From the NCBI GenBank assembly GCA_043798375.1, contig JAZDOS010000029.1, positions 62,001 to 126,000 of the forward strand: DNA of 64,000 nucleotides, given 5' to 3'. The notes beneath the pieces were generated by a model. That model was not told the origin of the DNA and ran no database searches. It saw nothing but the letters and a program-made list of their open reading frames with translations. A program made the translations under genes and the position numbers. Source of the stretch: JAPLMI01 sp043798375. GTDB lineage: Bacteria; Omnitrophota; Gorgyraeia; 2-01-FULL-45-10. Shown piece after piece: positions 55,882 through 63,526 of the stretch (positions within the stretch are counted from its first letter, which is position 1; each line of letters opens with the position of its first letter).

Positions 55882-57282
55882 ATGGCTGAAGGCGTAATAT
55901 TACAGGTAATAGGCCCGGTGGTCGATATCAGGTTCCCGGAAAGGGAATTGCCGTCCATCCTAAACGCTGTAAAGATCGAAGACAGGGAAAGAAAAATAGA
56001 CCTGACCCTGGAGGTAGAGCAGCTTACCGGCAACAACACGGCGCGATGCATCGCGCTCGGCTCGACGGACGGGCTTGTGCGGGGCATGAAGGCAAAAGAC
56101 CTCGGAAAATCGATAAGCGTACCGGTCGGAGAACAGACGATGGGCAGGATCTTCAATCTGCTCGGTGAGCCGATCGACGGCCTAGGGACGATAGCGCATC
56201 CCGAAAAAAGGATGACCATCCACAAGCAGCCGCCGTCCTTCGAAGAACAGCTTCCCGTTTCGTCGATGCTCGAAACGGGAATTAAGGTCATAGACCTTCT
56301 GGCGCCGTACCCTAAAGGCGGCAAGATAGGCCTTTTCGGAGGCGCCGGCGTAGGCAAGACGGTCATAGTCATGGAACTTATACGCACCATAGCCGCGGAA
56401 CACGGCGGCGTATCGATATTCGGCGGCGTCGGCGAACGGACTAGGGAGGGCAATGAGCTGTGGCTTGAATTGAATAAATCGGGCGTGGTAAAAAAGACCG
56501 CCCTTGTATTCGGAGAGATGAGCGAGTCTCCGGGCGTGAGGTTCAGGGTAGGGCTTTCGGCGCTGACGATGGCCGAATACTTCAGGGATGAACAGGGGAT
56601 GGACGTCCTTCTATTTATAGACAATATATACAGGTTCGTCCAGGCGGGGAGCGAGGTATCGACGCTATTAGGTAGAATGCCTTCCGCCGTGGGTTATCAG
56701 CCTTCACTAGGAACAGAGATGGCCCAGCTGCAGGAAAGGATCGTCTCCACAAAGCGCGGTTCGATAACGTCAGTCCAGGCGATCTATGTGCCTGCTGATG
56801 ACCTGACGGACCCGGCGCCCGCAACGACATTCTCGCACCTTGACGCAAAGATGGTCCTGTCGCGCCAGATATCCGAGCTTGGAATATATCCCGCGGTCGA
56901 TCCGCTCGATTCCACATCGAAGATAATGGACCCGAGGATCCTCGGCGACGTTCATTACAACACCGCGATCAATGTGCAGAAAGTCCTCCAGAGATACAAG
57001 GACCTGCGCGATATTATTTCGATACTCGGAATAGATGAGTTGTCGGATGAGGATAAACTTGCCGTTGCCAGGGCAAGACGAATTCAGAGATTTCTTTCTC
57101 AACCCTTCTTTGTCGCGGAGCAATTCACCGGCATAGCCGGCAGATACGTAAAGCTCTCCGATACGATAAAAGGATTCAAGATGATACTCGAAGGAAAGCT
57201 CGACAACCTGCCGGAGCAGGCCTTCTACATGGTGGGTACGATCGAAGAGGCGATAGAGAAGGCTGAAAAATTAAAGGGTTGA
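55882..57282 (+). CDS. atpD: ATP synthase subunit beta
   Basis: 466 residues. Walker A GGAGVGKTV (~152-160), catalytic GERTREGNELWLE, Walker B DVLLFIDNIYRF and the PAVDPLDSTSKIM signature. FIDNIYRF has Tyr where most enzymes have Phe. It is the catalytic subunit; three bases separate it from atpG. Confidence 0.98.
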   Translation: MAEGVILQVIGPVVDIRFPERELPSILNAVKIEDRERKIDLTLEVEQLTGNNTARCIALGSTDGLVRGMKAKDLGKSISVPVGEQTMGRIFNLLGEPIDGLGTIAHPEKRMTIHKQPPSFEEQLPVSSMLETGIKVIDLLAPYPKGGKIGLFGGAGVGKTVIVMELIRTIAAEHGGVSIFGGVGERTREGNELWLELNKSGVVKKTALVFGEMSESPGVRFRVGLSALTMAEYFRDEQGMDVLLFIDNIYRFVQAGSEVSTLLGRMPSAVGYQPSLGTEMAQLQERIVSTKRGSITSVQAIYVPADDLTDPAPATTFSHLDAKMVLSRQISELGIYPAVDPLDSTSKIMDPRILGDVHYNTAINVQKVLQRYKDLRDIISILGIDELSDEDKLAVARARRIQRFLSQPFFVAEQFTGIAGRYVKLSDTIKGFKMILEGKLDNLPEQAFYMVGTIEEAIEKAEKLKG

Positions 57283-57299
57283 TTTTAACGAAAGGCTTT

Positions 57300-57569
57300 A
57301 TGCCGCCGCTTTATTCAATAAATATCAAAACTCCGCTTAAGGCCGTATTCGAAGGTAAAATCACGTCACTCGTCGCGCCTGCAGCGGCCGGTTATGTGGG
57401 CATACTCGCCAATCACGCGCCCTTTATAACAACTCTCGTTCCCGGAAAAATAACCTTGCGCGATGATTCCGGTAAAACCAAAACTATTAAATCGGGCGGA
57501 CCGGGGATTTTGGAAGTCCTGAAAAATAACGCAACGCTCCTCCTTGATTCGGCCGAGACCGAGTCCTGA
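57300..57569 (+). CDS. atpC: ATP synthase subunit epsilon, short form
   Basis: 89 residues from ATG 57300, with AAAGG just upstream; the TTG at 57279 overlaps atpD and adds non-conserved residues. Only the N-terminal beta-sandwich is present (LYSINIKTPLKAVFEGKITSLVAPAAAGYVGILANHAPFITTL). The C-terminal two-helix domain that inhibits ATP hydrolysis in many bacteria (~45 residues) is missing. Confidence 0.9.
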   Translation: MPPLYSINIKTPLKAVFEGKITSLVAPAAAGYVGILANHAPFITTLVPGKITLRDDSGKTKTIKSGGPGILEVLKNNATLLLDSAETES

Positions 57570-57580
57570 TCACCTCCCGG

Positions 57581-58231
57581 ATGAAATACAGGCTCATAAT
57601 CTTCGATATAGACGGCACCATAACAAACCACATAAGCTCGTGGCGGTATATTCACGAGAAACTCGGGATTTGGTCCAGGAGGGCTTTTCAATATCAGGAC
57701 GCGTTTTTCGCCGGCAAAATAGGATATAGGAAATTCTGCTCACTCGACGCGGCACACTGGAAGGGGATGCGCGAAAAGAGGATCCGTGAACTATTCAGAT
57801 CTACTCGATATTCCAGAAACGCGGCCGCCTGCATAAAAAAACTTAAAAATTCCGGCTTCAAACTTGCCGCCGTATCTACGGGTTTACAGTATATGCCCGA
57901 TAGGATAATGGCTGAGCTCAAGTTTGATTACGCCATTTCAAACAGGCTGATATCCAGGAATGGAATCCTCACGGGCGGAGTAAAGATAAACCTTGAGCAC
58001 GGTGCAAAGCATAAAATCCTCAAGGATATATTCGAAAGGTTTAGGGTAAAACCACGCCGGGTGATATCCGTGGGCGATAGTGAAGGCGACATACCTCTCG
58101 CAAGAGAGTGCGGTTATTCGATAGCGTTCAACTCGACAAGTAAAGAGCTGTCGGAAATGTCCAATTACAACTGCGGGACAAGGGATTTCAGAGAAGTTTA
58201 TAAAAAGATAATATCGGTCGCTTATGAATAA
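57581..58231 (+). CDS. HAD-superfamily phosphatase (SerB-like)
   Basis: 216 residues. Nucleophile and acid Asp are in IIFDIDGTIT (D9, D11). Ser/Thr motif II is AAVSTGL, motif III Lys is in HGAKHKIL, and motif IV is SVGDSEGDIPLARECG. The cap region fits the phosphoserine phosphatase group, but the substrate is not fixed. It overlaps the next gene by 8 bp. Confidence 0.87.
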   Translation: MKYRLIIFDIDGTITNHISSWRYIHEKLGIWSRRAFQYQDAFFAGKIGYRKFCSLDAAHWKGMREKRIRELFRSTRYSRNAAACIKKLKNSGFKLAAVSTGLQYMPDRIMAELKFDYAISNRLISRNGILTGGVKINLEHGAKHKILKDIFERFRVKPRRVISVGDSEGDIPLARECGYSIAFNSTSKELSEMSNYNCGTRDFREVYKKIISVAYE

Positions 58232-60002
58232 GGAATTTCTGCCGACATCCCCGGCCGAGATCAAATCCCGCGGATGGGATGGGCTGGATATCATACTGGT
58301 CTCAGGCGACGCCTATGTAGATCACCCCTCATACGGCACCGCTATAATAGGAAGGGTCCTTGAAAACGCCGGTTTTAAGGTCGGCATAATAGCCCAGCCA
58401 AACTGCGCCGGCCTGGCCGACTTTACGAAACTGGGTAGGCCCGGGCTATTCTTCGGCATAACCGCGGGAAACCTCGATTCGATGGTCGCCAATTATACGG
58501 CCAATAAGAAGCCGAGGGGCGATGATGACTATTCGCCCGGAGGTAAGGCCGGCTTGAGGCCCGACCGGGCGGTGACCTTATATACGAACAAGATCCGTCA
58601 GGCATTCCCCAAAGCAACAATAGTGCTGGGCGGAATTGAGGCGAGCTTAAGAAGGCTCGCGCATTACGACTACTGGTCGGATACAGTGAAGCGCTCGGCC
58701 CTCTCTGACTCAAAGGCCGATATCCTCGTTTATGGAATGGGGGAGGCGCAAATTCTGGAGATTGCCGGCCGCCTGAAAGAGGGCGGCGGGGTGAAATCCC
58801 TGGAAGGAATCCCGGGCACCGTCATCGTAAAAAATAATATCGACGGCCTCAAAAATTACGTATCGATCCCGTCCTACGAGGAAACAGCCGGGGATTTGGA
58901 TAAATTTATAAACGCGTTCAGGGCGATTTATGCCGAAAATGACCCTTTTAGAGGCAGGACGATCGTGCAGCTTCACGGCCAAAGGTACGTCATCCAATTT
59001 CCTCCGGCAAAACCGCTTAAGACAGGCGAGCTCGACAGGATCTACGGCTTAAATTACGCCAGGCAATGGCATCCGGTATACGATAAGCTTGGCGGCGTCC
59101 CGGGGTCCGAAACGGTCAGGTTCTCGGTGATATCCCACCGCGGATGCGCGGGCGAGTGCAGCTTCTGCAGCCTCTTCATGCATCAGGGCCGTATCGTCCA
59201 GAGCCGCAGCCGCGAATCGATACTGAACGAGATAAGAAGTATCTCTCGGGATGATTTGTTTAAAGGCACTATCACAGATATAGGCGGACCCACCGCCAAT
59301 CTATATATGACGCGGTGCGCCGGGTGGGAGGGGCCCGGAACGTGCCGGGCCAAATTCTGTCTCGTCCCTGAAAAATGTAAAAGCCTCGAACTCGGCTACG
59401 CCGAGACTGTAAAACTCTGGGAAGATGCCCTGAAGATACCCGGGGTAAAACGCATATTCGTCGGAAGCGGCGTAAGGTACGACCTTTTGGCGGACAAATA
59501 TTCGGATGAATATCTTAAGGCCCTGTGTAAATCGCATGTGAGCGGCCGGCTGAAGGTCGCGCCAGAGCATTGTGAAAGGTCTATTCTGAAACTTATGAAT
59601 AAGCCCGGCCTTGACATATACGAAAATTTCGTAAAGCGTTACAGGAACATCAATGAGCGGCTGCAAAAAAAGCAATATCTTGTAAATTATATAATAAGCG
59701 CTCATCCCGGCGCGACGCTCGAGAGCGCGCTTAATCTATCTCTACAGCTTATGAAGATGAATATATATCCCGAGCAGATCCAGGACTATCTTCCGCTCTC
59801 CATGACAGCTTCCGGCTGTATGTACCATACCCAAAAGGATTTCTTTTCCGGAAAACCCATCCACGTCGCAAAAGGGGAAAGGGAGAGAAAGCTCCAAAGG
59901 GCGCTCGTCCAGTATAAAAATCCCGAAAATAAGAGGTATGTCATCGAGGCATTGAGAGCGCTCAATAAGATGCCTCTTTCAAAAAAATTCTTCGGTAGAT
60001 AA
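58224..60002 (+). CDS. YgiQ-family radical SAM protein
   Basis: 592 residues. The N-terminal half (DIILVSGDAYVDHPSYGTAIIGRVLENAGFKVGII) resembles a B12-binding-like fold of the family. The radical SAM site is SHRGCAGECSFCSL (CxxxCxxC), followed by YLVNYIISAHPGATLESAL and SMTASGCMYHTQKDFFSGKPIHV. Function unknown; it is conserved in many anaerobes. Convergent with the helicase gene 9 bp downstream. Confidence 0.93.
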   Translation: MNKEFLPTSPAEIKSRGWDGLDIILVSGDAYVDHPSYGTAIIGRVLENAGFKVGIIAQPNCAGLADFTKLGRPGLFFGITAGNLDSMVANYTANKKPRGDDDYSPGGKAGLRPDRAVTLYTNKIRQAFPKATIVLGGIEASLRRLAHYDYWSDTVKRSALSDSKADILVYGMGEAQILEIAGRLKEGGGVKSLEGIPGTVIVKNNIDGLKNYVSIPSYEETAGDLDKFINAFRAIYAENDPFRGRTIVQLHGQRYVIQFPPAKPLKTGELDRIYGLNYARQWHPVYDKLGGVPGSETVRFSVISHRGCAGECSFCSLFMHQGRIVQSRSRESILNEIRSISRDDLFKGTITDIGGPTANLYMTRCAGWEGPGTCRAKFCLVPEKCKSLELGYAETVKLWEDALKIPGVKRIFVGSGVRYDLLADKYSDEYLKALCKSHVSGRLKVAPEHCERSILKLMNKPGLDIYENFVKRYRNINERLQKKQYLVNYIISAHPGATLESALNLSLQLMKMNIYPEQIQDYLPLSMTASGCMYHTQKDFFSGKPIHVAKGERERKLQRALVQYKNPENKRYVIEALRALNKMPLSKKFFGR

Positions 60003-60011
60003 CGGGCGGGA

Positions 60012-61886
60012 TTAACTCTCGCGAAGCTGTTTTTCGGCGTCGATGACATCGCGGTTTATCAGCCGGATCGCCTTTTTTATCCTCTGGTCGAGGACGGCCG
60101 AGATCGGCGCGTCTTCTATTTCGCGCAAGATCTGTATCGCCATCCTGAAGTAGCGTATGACCTCGCCTTCATCGGTATCGGTAAGTTCAAGGATCCGCGC
60201 GAACTTCATCCCATGCATCCATCCTTCCAGCGCCTTGGCGAGATTGAAATGGGGAATCTTACTGAAAGGGCGTATCACGTGCCTTGTTTCCTTATGGCGT
60301 ATTCTTTCGCTGAATGTTTCGCAGATCGACTTAAGGTATTGGCTTGACCTTGAAAGGGACGGCAGGCGCTGATTTTTGCGGGGCTCAAAGACCGCGGCTG
60401 CGGCGATAACGCCCATGCTAATCTCGTCGAGATCCTCAAAAATCCCTCCGTCATACAGCTCGGCAAGCAATAGTTCGTATCCGTAGACGGCCTTGGCGAA
60501 CTCGCCCTTAGCGGTAAGCCTGCCTTCAGCGATATGCCCCATCTCCTTCAATAACGCCAGCTTCGACTCCATCAGCTTCAGGGCCTCCTTCTGCTGGTGC
60601 GGCCTCGTCTGGAAATAATGCATCGAGAGGGGATAGATATTGAAGAGTTCTTCCCTGTATTTCTGGTATAGATTGAGCATGGTAGCGTAAGAGGCGTTAA
60701 ATTGGCTGGAGACGTTCTCGGGCTTCCCGTAGATTATACGTCTTACCTCTTCAAGGCGTATCCTTCTTGGATTAATCCTGCTGTAGACGAAACCCTCCTT
60801 ATCGATACCGCGCCTGCCGGCGCGGCCGGCCATCTGATAGAAGTCGCGCGTTTTGAGCGTCCTTATGTAACTGCCGTAAAACTTCTTCAACTCATCGAAT
60901 ACGACAGAACGGCTCGGCATGTTAATACCAAGCGCGAAGGTCTCCGTAGTGAATATGACTTTCAAAAGACGGCTCGTGAAGAGCCTTTCAACCGCCTCCT
61001 TCAGCGTAGGAAGCATCCCGGCGTGATGAAAGGCGATGCCGCGCTCTATCAAAGACCGCATCGCTATAGCGCTCTTCTCGTGCATGAGGTCAAATCGCCG
61101 GCAAAGGTTTTCATATAATGAAAGGATTTTGGAACGTTCCGCGGAATCCAGAAAATCGTGGTTATACAGCTCCGCCGCCAGATATTCCGCCCGTTTTCTG
61201 CCGAAGACAAAATATATGCACGGAAGGCCGTCCTTATATTCGATATACTTTATGAGTGAATTCGTCCTGTTAGGCTTATGCCCGTGGAATTTACGCAATT
61301 TATTGATATCGTCGACGACCTGGTTATTCTCCTGATAGAAGAAGTGGAGGGGAACGGGCCTCTCGTTTTCGATTACGACCTTGACCGTCTTCTTATGTAT
61401 CGATTCGATCCATTTGGCGAACTCGCCGATATTCGGTATCGTCGCGGAGAGGCAAAGGATATTCATGTGGGCCGGCAGGAATATGAGCGACTCTTCCCAC
61501 ACGGTGCCGCGCTCGGGGTTGTCTATATAATGGACTTCGTCGAATATTATCCAGGAATATTTCTTCAGGCTTTCCGGCTCGTCGAGGACCTTGTTGCGGA
61601 ATATCTCGGTAGTCATTATAAGAATGGGGGCGTCGGCATTAAGCGAGACATCGCCGGTCAGTATCCCGATCGAATCTTTGTAATCGACCGTGAAATCGCG
61701 GAACTTCTGGTTCGAGAGCGCCTTGATAGGCGCGGTATAGATGACGCAGGTCTTATCCCGAAGGGCGGTCTCGATGACGTGCTCGGCTATGGCGGTCTTG
61801 CCCGCGCCCGTAGGGGCAGAGACGATGACCGAGTGGCCGTTATTGATATGCCCGATCGCCTCCTCTTGAAACCTGTCGTATACCAT
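60012..61886 (-). CDS. Ski2/Mtr4-like DExH RNA helicase
   Basis: 624 residues. Walker A SAPTGAGKTAIAEHV, motif Ia TAPIKALSNQKFRDF, DEVHY box (IIFDEVHYIDN), SAT (CLSATIPN), motif V FTTETFALGINMPSRSVVFDE and motif VI QMAGRAGRRGID. It belongs to the HelY/Mtr4/Ski2 group of superfamily 2, which unwinds structured RNA. It lacks the Mtr4 arch insertion and has a C-terminal helical domain. A -10 box lies 6 bp before the ATG, suggesting a leaderless message. Confidence 0.92.
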   Translation of the reverse strand: MVYDRFQEEAIGHINNGHSVIVSAPTGAGKTAIAEHVIETALRDKTCVIYTAPIKALSNQKFRDFTVDYKDSIGILTGDVSLNADAPILIMTTEIFRNKVLDEPESLKKYSWIIFDEVHYIDNPERGTVWEESLIFLPAHMNILCLSATIPNIGEFAKWIESIHKKTVKVVIENERPVPLHFFYQENNQVVDDINKLRKFHGHKPNRTNSLIKYIEYKDGLPCIYFVFGRKRAEYLAAELYNHDFLDSAERSKILSLYENLCRRFDLMHEKSAIAMRSLIERGIAFHHAGMLPTLKEAVERLFTSRLLKVIFTTETFALGINMPSRSVVFDELKKFYGSYIRTLKTRDFYQMAGRAGRRGIDKEGFVYSRINPRRIRLEEVRRIIYGKPENVSSQFNASYATMLNLYQKYREELFNIYPLSMHYFQTRPHQQKEALKLMESKLALLKEMGHIAEGRLTAKGEFAKAVYGYELLLAELYDGGIFEDLDEISMGVIAAAAVFEPRKNQRLPSLSRSSQYLKSICETFSERIRHKETRHVIRPFSKIPHFNLAKALEGWMHGMKFARILELTDTDEGEVIRYFRMAIQILREIEDAPISAVLDQRIKKAIRLINRDVIDAEKQLRES

Positions 61887-61892
61887 AGAGTT

Positions 61893-61898
61893 ATTATA
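61893..61898 (-). promoter_or_regulatory. -10 box of the helicase gene
   Basis: On the minus strand TATAAT lies 6 bp before ATG 61886, so transcription should begin at or within a base of the start codon. The -35 region is weak. Confidence 0.55.
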
Positions 61899-61916
61899 GC
61901 GTATTATCAGGATTAA

Positions 61917-62100
61917 TTAAATAGCAAATAAAAGGGTCACACCCATTTATTTTCGCGCTATAAGCTAACTAATTTTTTCGTCTCTCATCGAAGGCGGAAC
62001 TTTTGTGGTCGCCTTATACATGGCGTTAGCTGGGCGGCTACGGAAGAATACGGCGGCATGTGAAGCTCCACCGCCTCTCGGCGTTGTGCTTCGCGGGATC
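61917..62100. other. Non-coding repeat debris upstream of the MITE-like element
   Basis: No convincing gene in this part of the 481-bp gap. It holds short inverted words (AGCTAAC/GTTAGCT; GGCG...CGCC) and, at 62084-62100, the start of a 19-nt block (62084-62102) that is the exact complement of 27902-27920 in palindromic element copy 2. Confidence 0.5.
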
Positions 62101-62297
62101 GCGAAATTTTTCGATCTACTGTAATGTGATGTGGCGACGTGGTGAGCAGGGCCTGTAAATTTTTGTGGATTGGTCCGCTATAGTTAAATAGCGGCGGCAC
62201 AAAAATTTACCTGGAGCGAGGCCGCCGCTGGAGCGGCCGAGCGTCCCTGCGAACCACTCGACACAGCACATTTGACCGGTGGATCGAAAAATTTCGC
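62101..62297. mobile_element. 197-bp nested-palindrome MITE-like element
   Basis: Perfect 16-bp terminal inverted repeats (62101-62116 and 62282-62297), whose homology continues imperfectly inwards for ~30 bp. Inside are a 13-bp hairpin (62155-62167 with 62198-62210), a 7-bp hairpin in its loop (62075 analogue at 62175-62181 with 62188-62194) and GGCCGC/GCGGCC (62220-62225 with 62233-62238). No coding capacity. A shortened copy lies at 1325-1396. Confidence 0.8.
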
Positions 62298-62345
62298 TAT
62301 TCCAATTAAAATGTAGTATACTATTTTCCATGAGCTGCCAGCAGG

Positions 62346-62368
62346 CGCTTAAGAAAGAAGGTGCAGGG
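62346..62368 (+). repeat. Leader module shared with 34419-34450
   Basis: GCGCTTAAGAAAG followed by AAGGTGCAGGGTGAAGAAAA closely matches the module before the GAF-ANTAR gene (GTGCTTAAGAAAG, then GAAGGGCGGGGTGAAG). In both places the GTG in GGGTGAAGAAA is the start codon. Confidence 0.65.
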
Positions 62369-63471
62369 TGAAGAAAAGGATAAGAATAGGCATTCTCACA
62401 GCCGGCGGAGACTGCCCCGGAATAAACGCCGTGATCAGGGCGGTGGCGAAGAAAGCCATTCATGAGATGGATGCCGAGATAATAGGCTTCGAGGACGGCT
62501 ACGAAGGTTTAGTAAATGACCGACATAGAAAACTTGAGTATAATGATCTTTCAGGCATCCTCACTGTCGGCGGCACGATACTTGGCACATCGAAGAAAGC
62601 GAACCCTTACCGCTACGCCTTTAAAAAAGACGGTAAGCTCGAATTCAAAGACATGTCAAAACAAGCGATAAGAAATTACGGGGACCTGGACCTGTCGTGC
62701 CTTGTCTGTATCGGCGGCGACGGAACACTCTATGTGGCATCCAAATTATTCAAAGACGGGATCCCTGTCATCGGCGTGCCTAAGACGATCGACAACGACA
62801 TAATGGGCACCGACATAACTTTCGGGTTCGATTCCGCCGTGTGGGTAGCGACGGAGGGGATAGACAGGCTGCACTCCACCGCACAGTCCCACCACAGGGC
62901 GATGATCATCGAGGTGATGGGTCATCGCGCCGGATGGCTCGCGCTTTATTCCGGCATCGCCGGCGGCGGCGACGTCATCCTGATACCTGAGATTCCATAC
63001 GAGATCGACTTCATTATCAAGAAGGTCCTGGAAAGAAGCAGGAAAGGAAAGAGGTTTAGTATAATAGTCGTCGCGGAAGGGGCAAAGCCCAAGGGCGGCG
63101 GCGTCGTCATCCAGCGCATTGTAAAAGAGAGCTCTGACCCGATCCGCCTGGGCGGTATCGGATTCATCCTGGGCGATCAGATAGAGAAGGCGACAGGTAT
63201 CGAAACACGCACGGTCGTGATGGGCCATCTGCAGAGGGGTGGTTCACCCACACCGTTCGACAGGGTGCTAGCCACCCGGCTCGGAACCAAGGCGGTGGAC
63301 ATGATCAGGGAGAGGGGGTTTGGCTGTATGGCCGGGGTCAGAAAAAACGAAATCGTTAAGGTCCCACTGAAAGATGTCGCAAAAGGCTATAGAACGGTTC
63401 CGCTCGACCATCCCTTGATAAAATCGGCTCTGTCTTTATCAACATCGTTCGGAACAAAAAAATTTGCCTGA
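62368..63471 (+). CDS. pfkA: 6-phosphofructokinase, group III type
   Basis: 367 residues, start GTG within a repeated leader module. RIGILTAGGDCPGINAVIRA at the start; phosphate site CIGGDGTL has Gly at the position equivalent to E. coli 104 (ATP-type), while VPKTIDND has Lys at 124 (common in PPi-type and group III enzymes). GHLQRGGSPTPFDR and MGHRAGWLAL bind fructose 6-phosphate. ATP is the more likely donor, but PPi use is not excluded. Confidence 0.93.
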   Translation: MKKRIRIGILTAGGDCPGINAVIRAVAKKAIHEMDAEIIGFEDGYEGLVNDRHRKLEYNDLSGILTVGGTILGTSKKANPYRYAFKKDGKLEFKDMSKQAIRNYGDLDLSCLVCIGGDGTLYVASKLFKDGIPVIGVPKTIDNDIMGTDITFGFDSAVWVATEGIDRLHSTAQSHHRAMIIEVMGHRAGWLALYSGIAGGGDVILIPEIPYEIDFIIKKVLERSRKGKRFSIIVVAEGAKPKGGGVVIQRIVKESSDPIRLGGIGFILGDQIEKATGIETRTVVMGHLQRGGSPTPFDRVLATRLGTKAVDMIRERGFGCMAGVRKNEIVKVPLKDVAKGYRTVPLDHPLIKSALSLSTSFGTKKFA

Positions 63472-63526
63472 TCTTTATCTTTTTATGGTAAAATTAACGA
63501 ATAAAAGCCTGTGAGAGGGGCAGCCG

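Noticed and set aside
55644..56624. 326-codon open frame on the minus strand
   Set aside because: It lies antisense to atpG and atpD, which have every expected motif; the protein is Ser/Pro-rich without domain signs, typical of a shadow frame.
62101..62297. Insertion sequence with transposase
   Set aside because: 197 bp with no reading frame of use; can only be non-autonomous.
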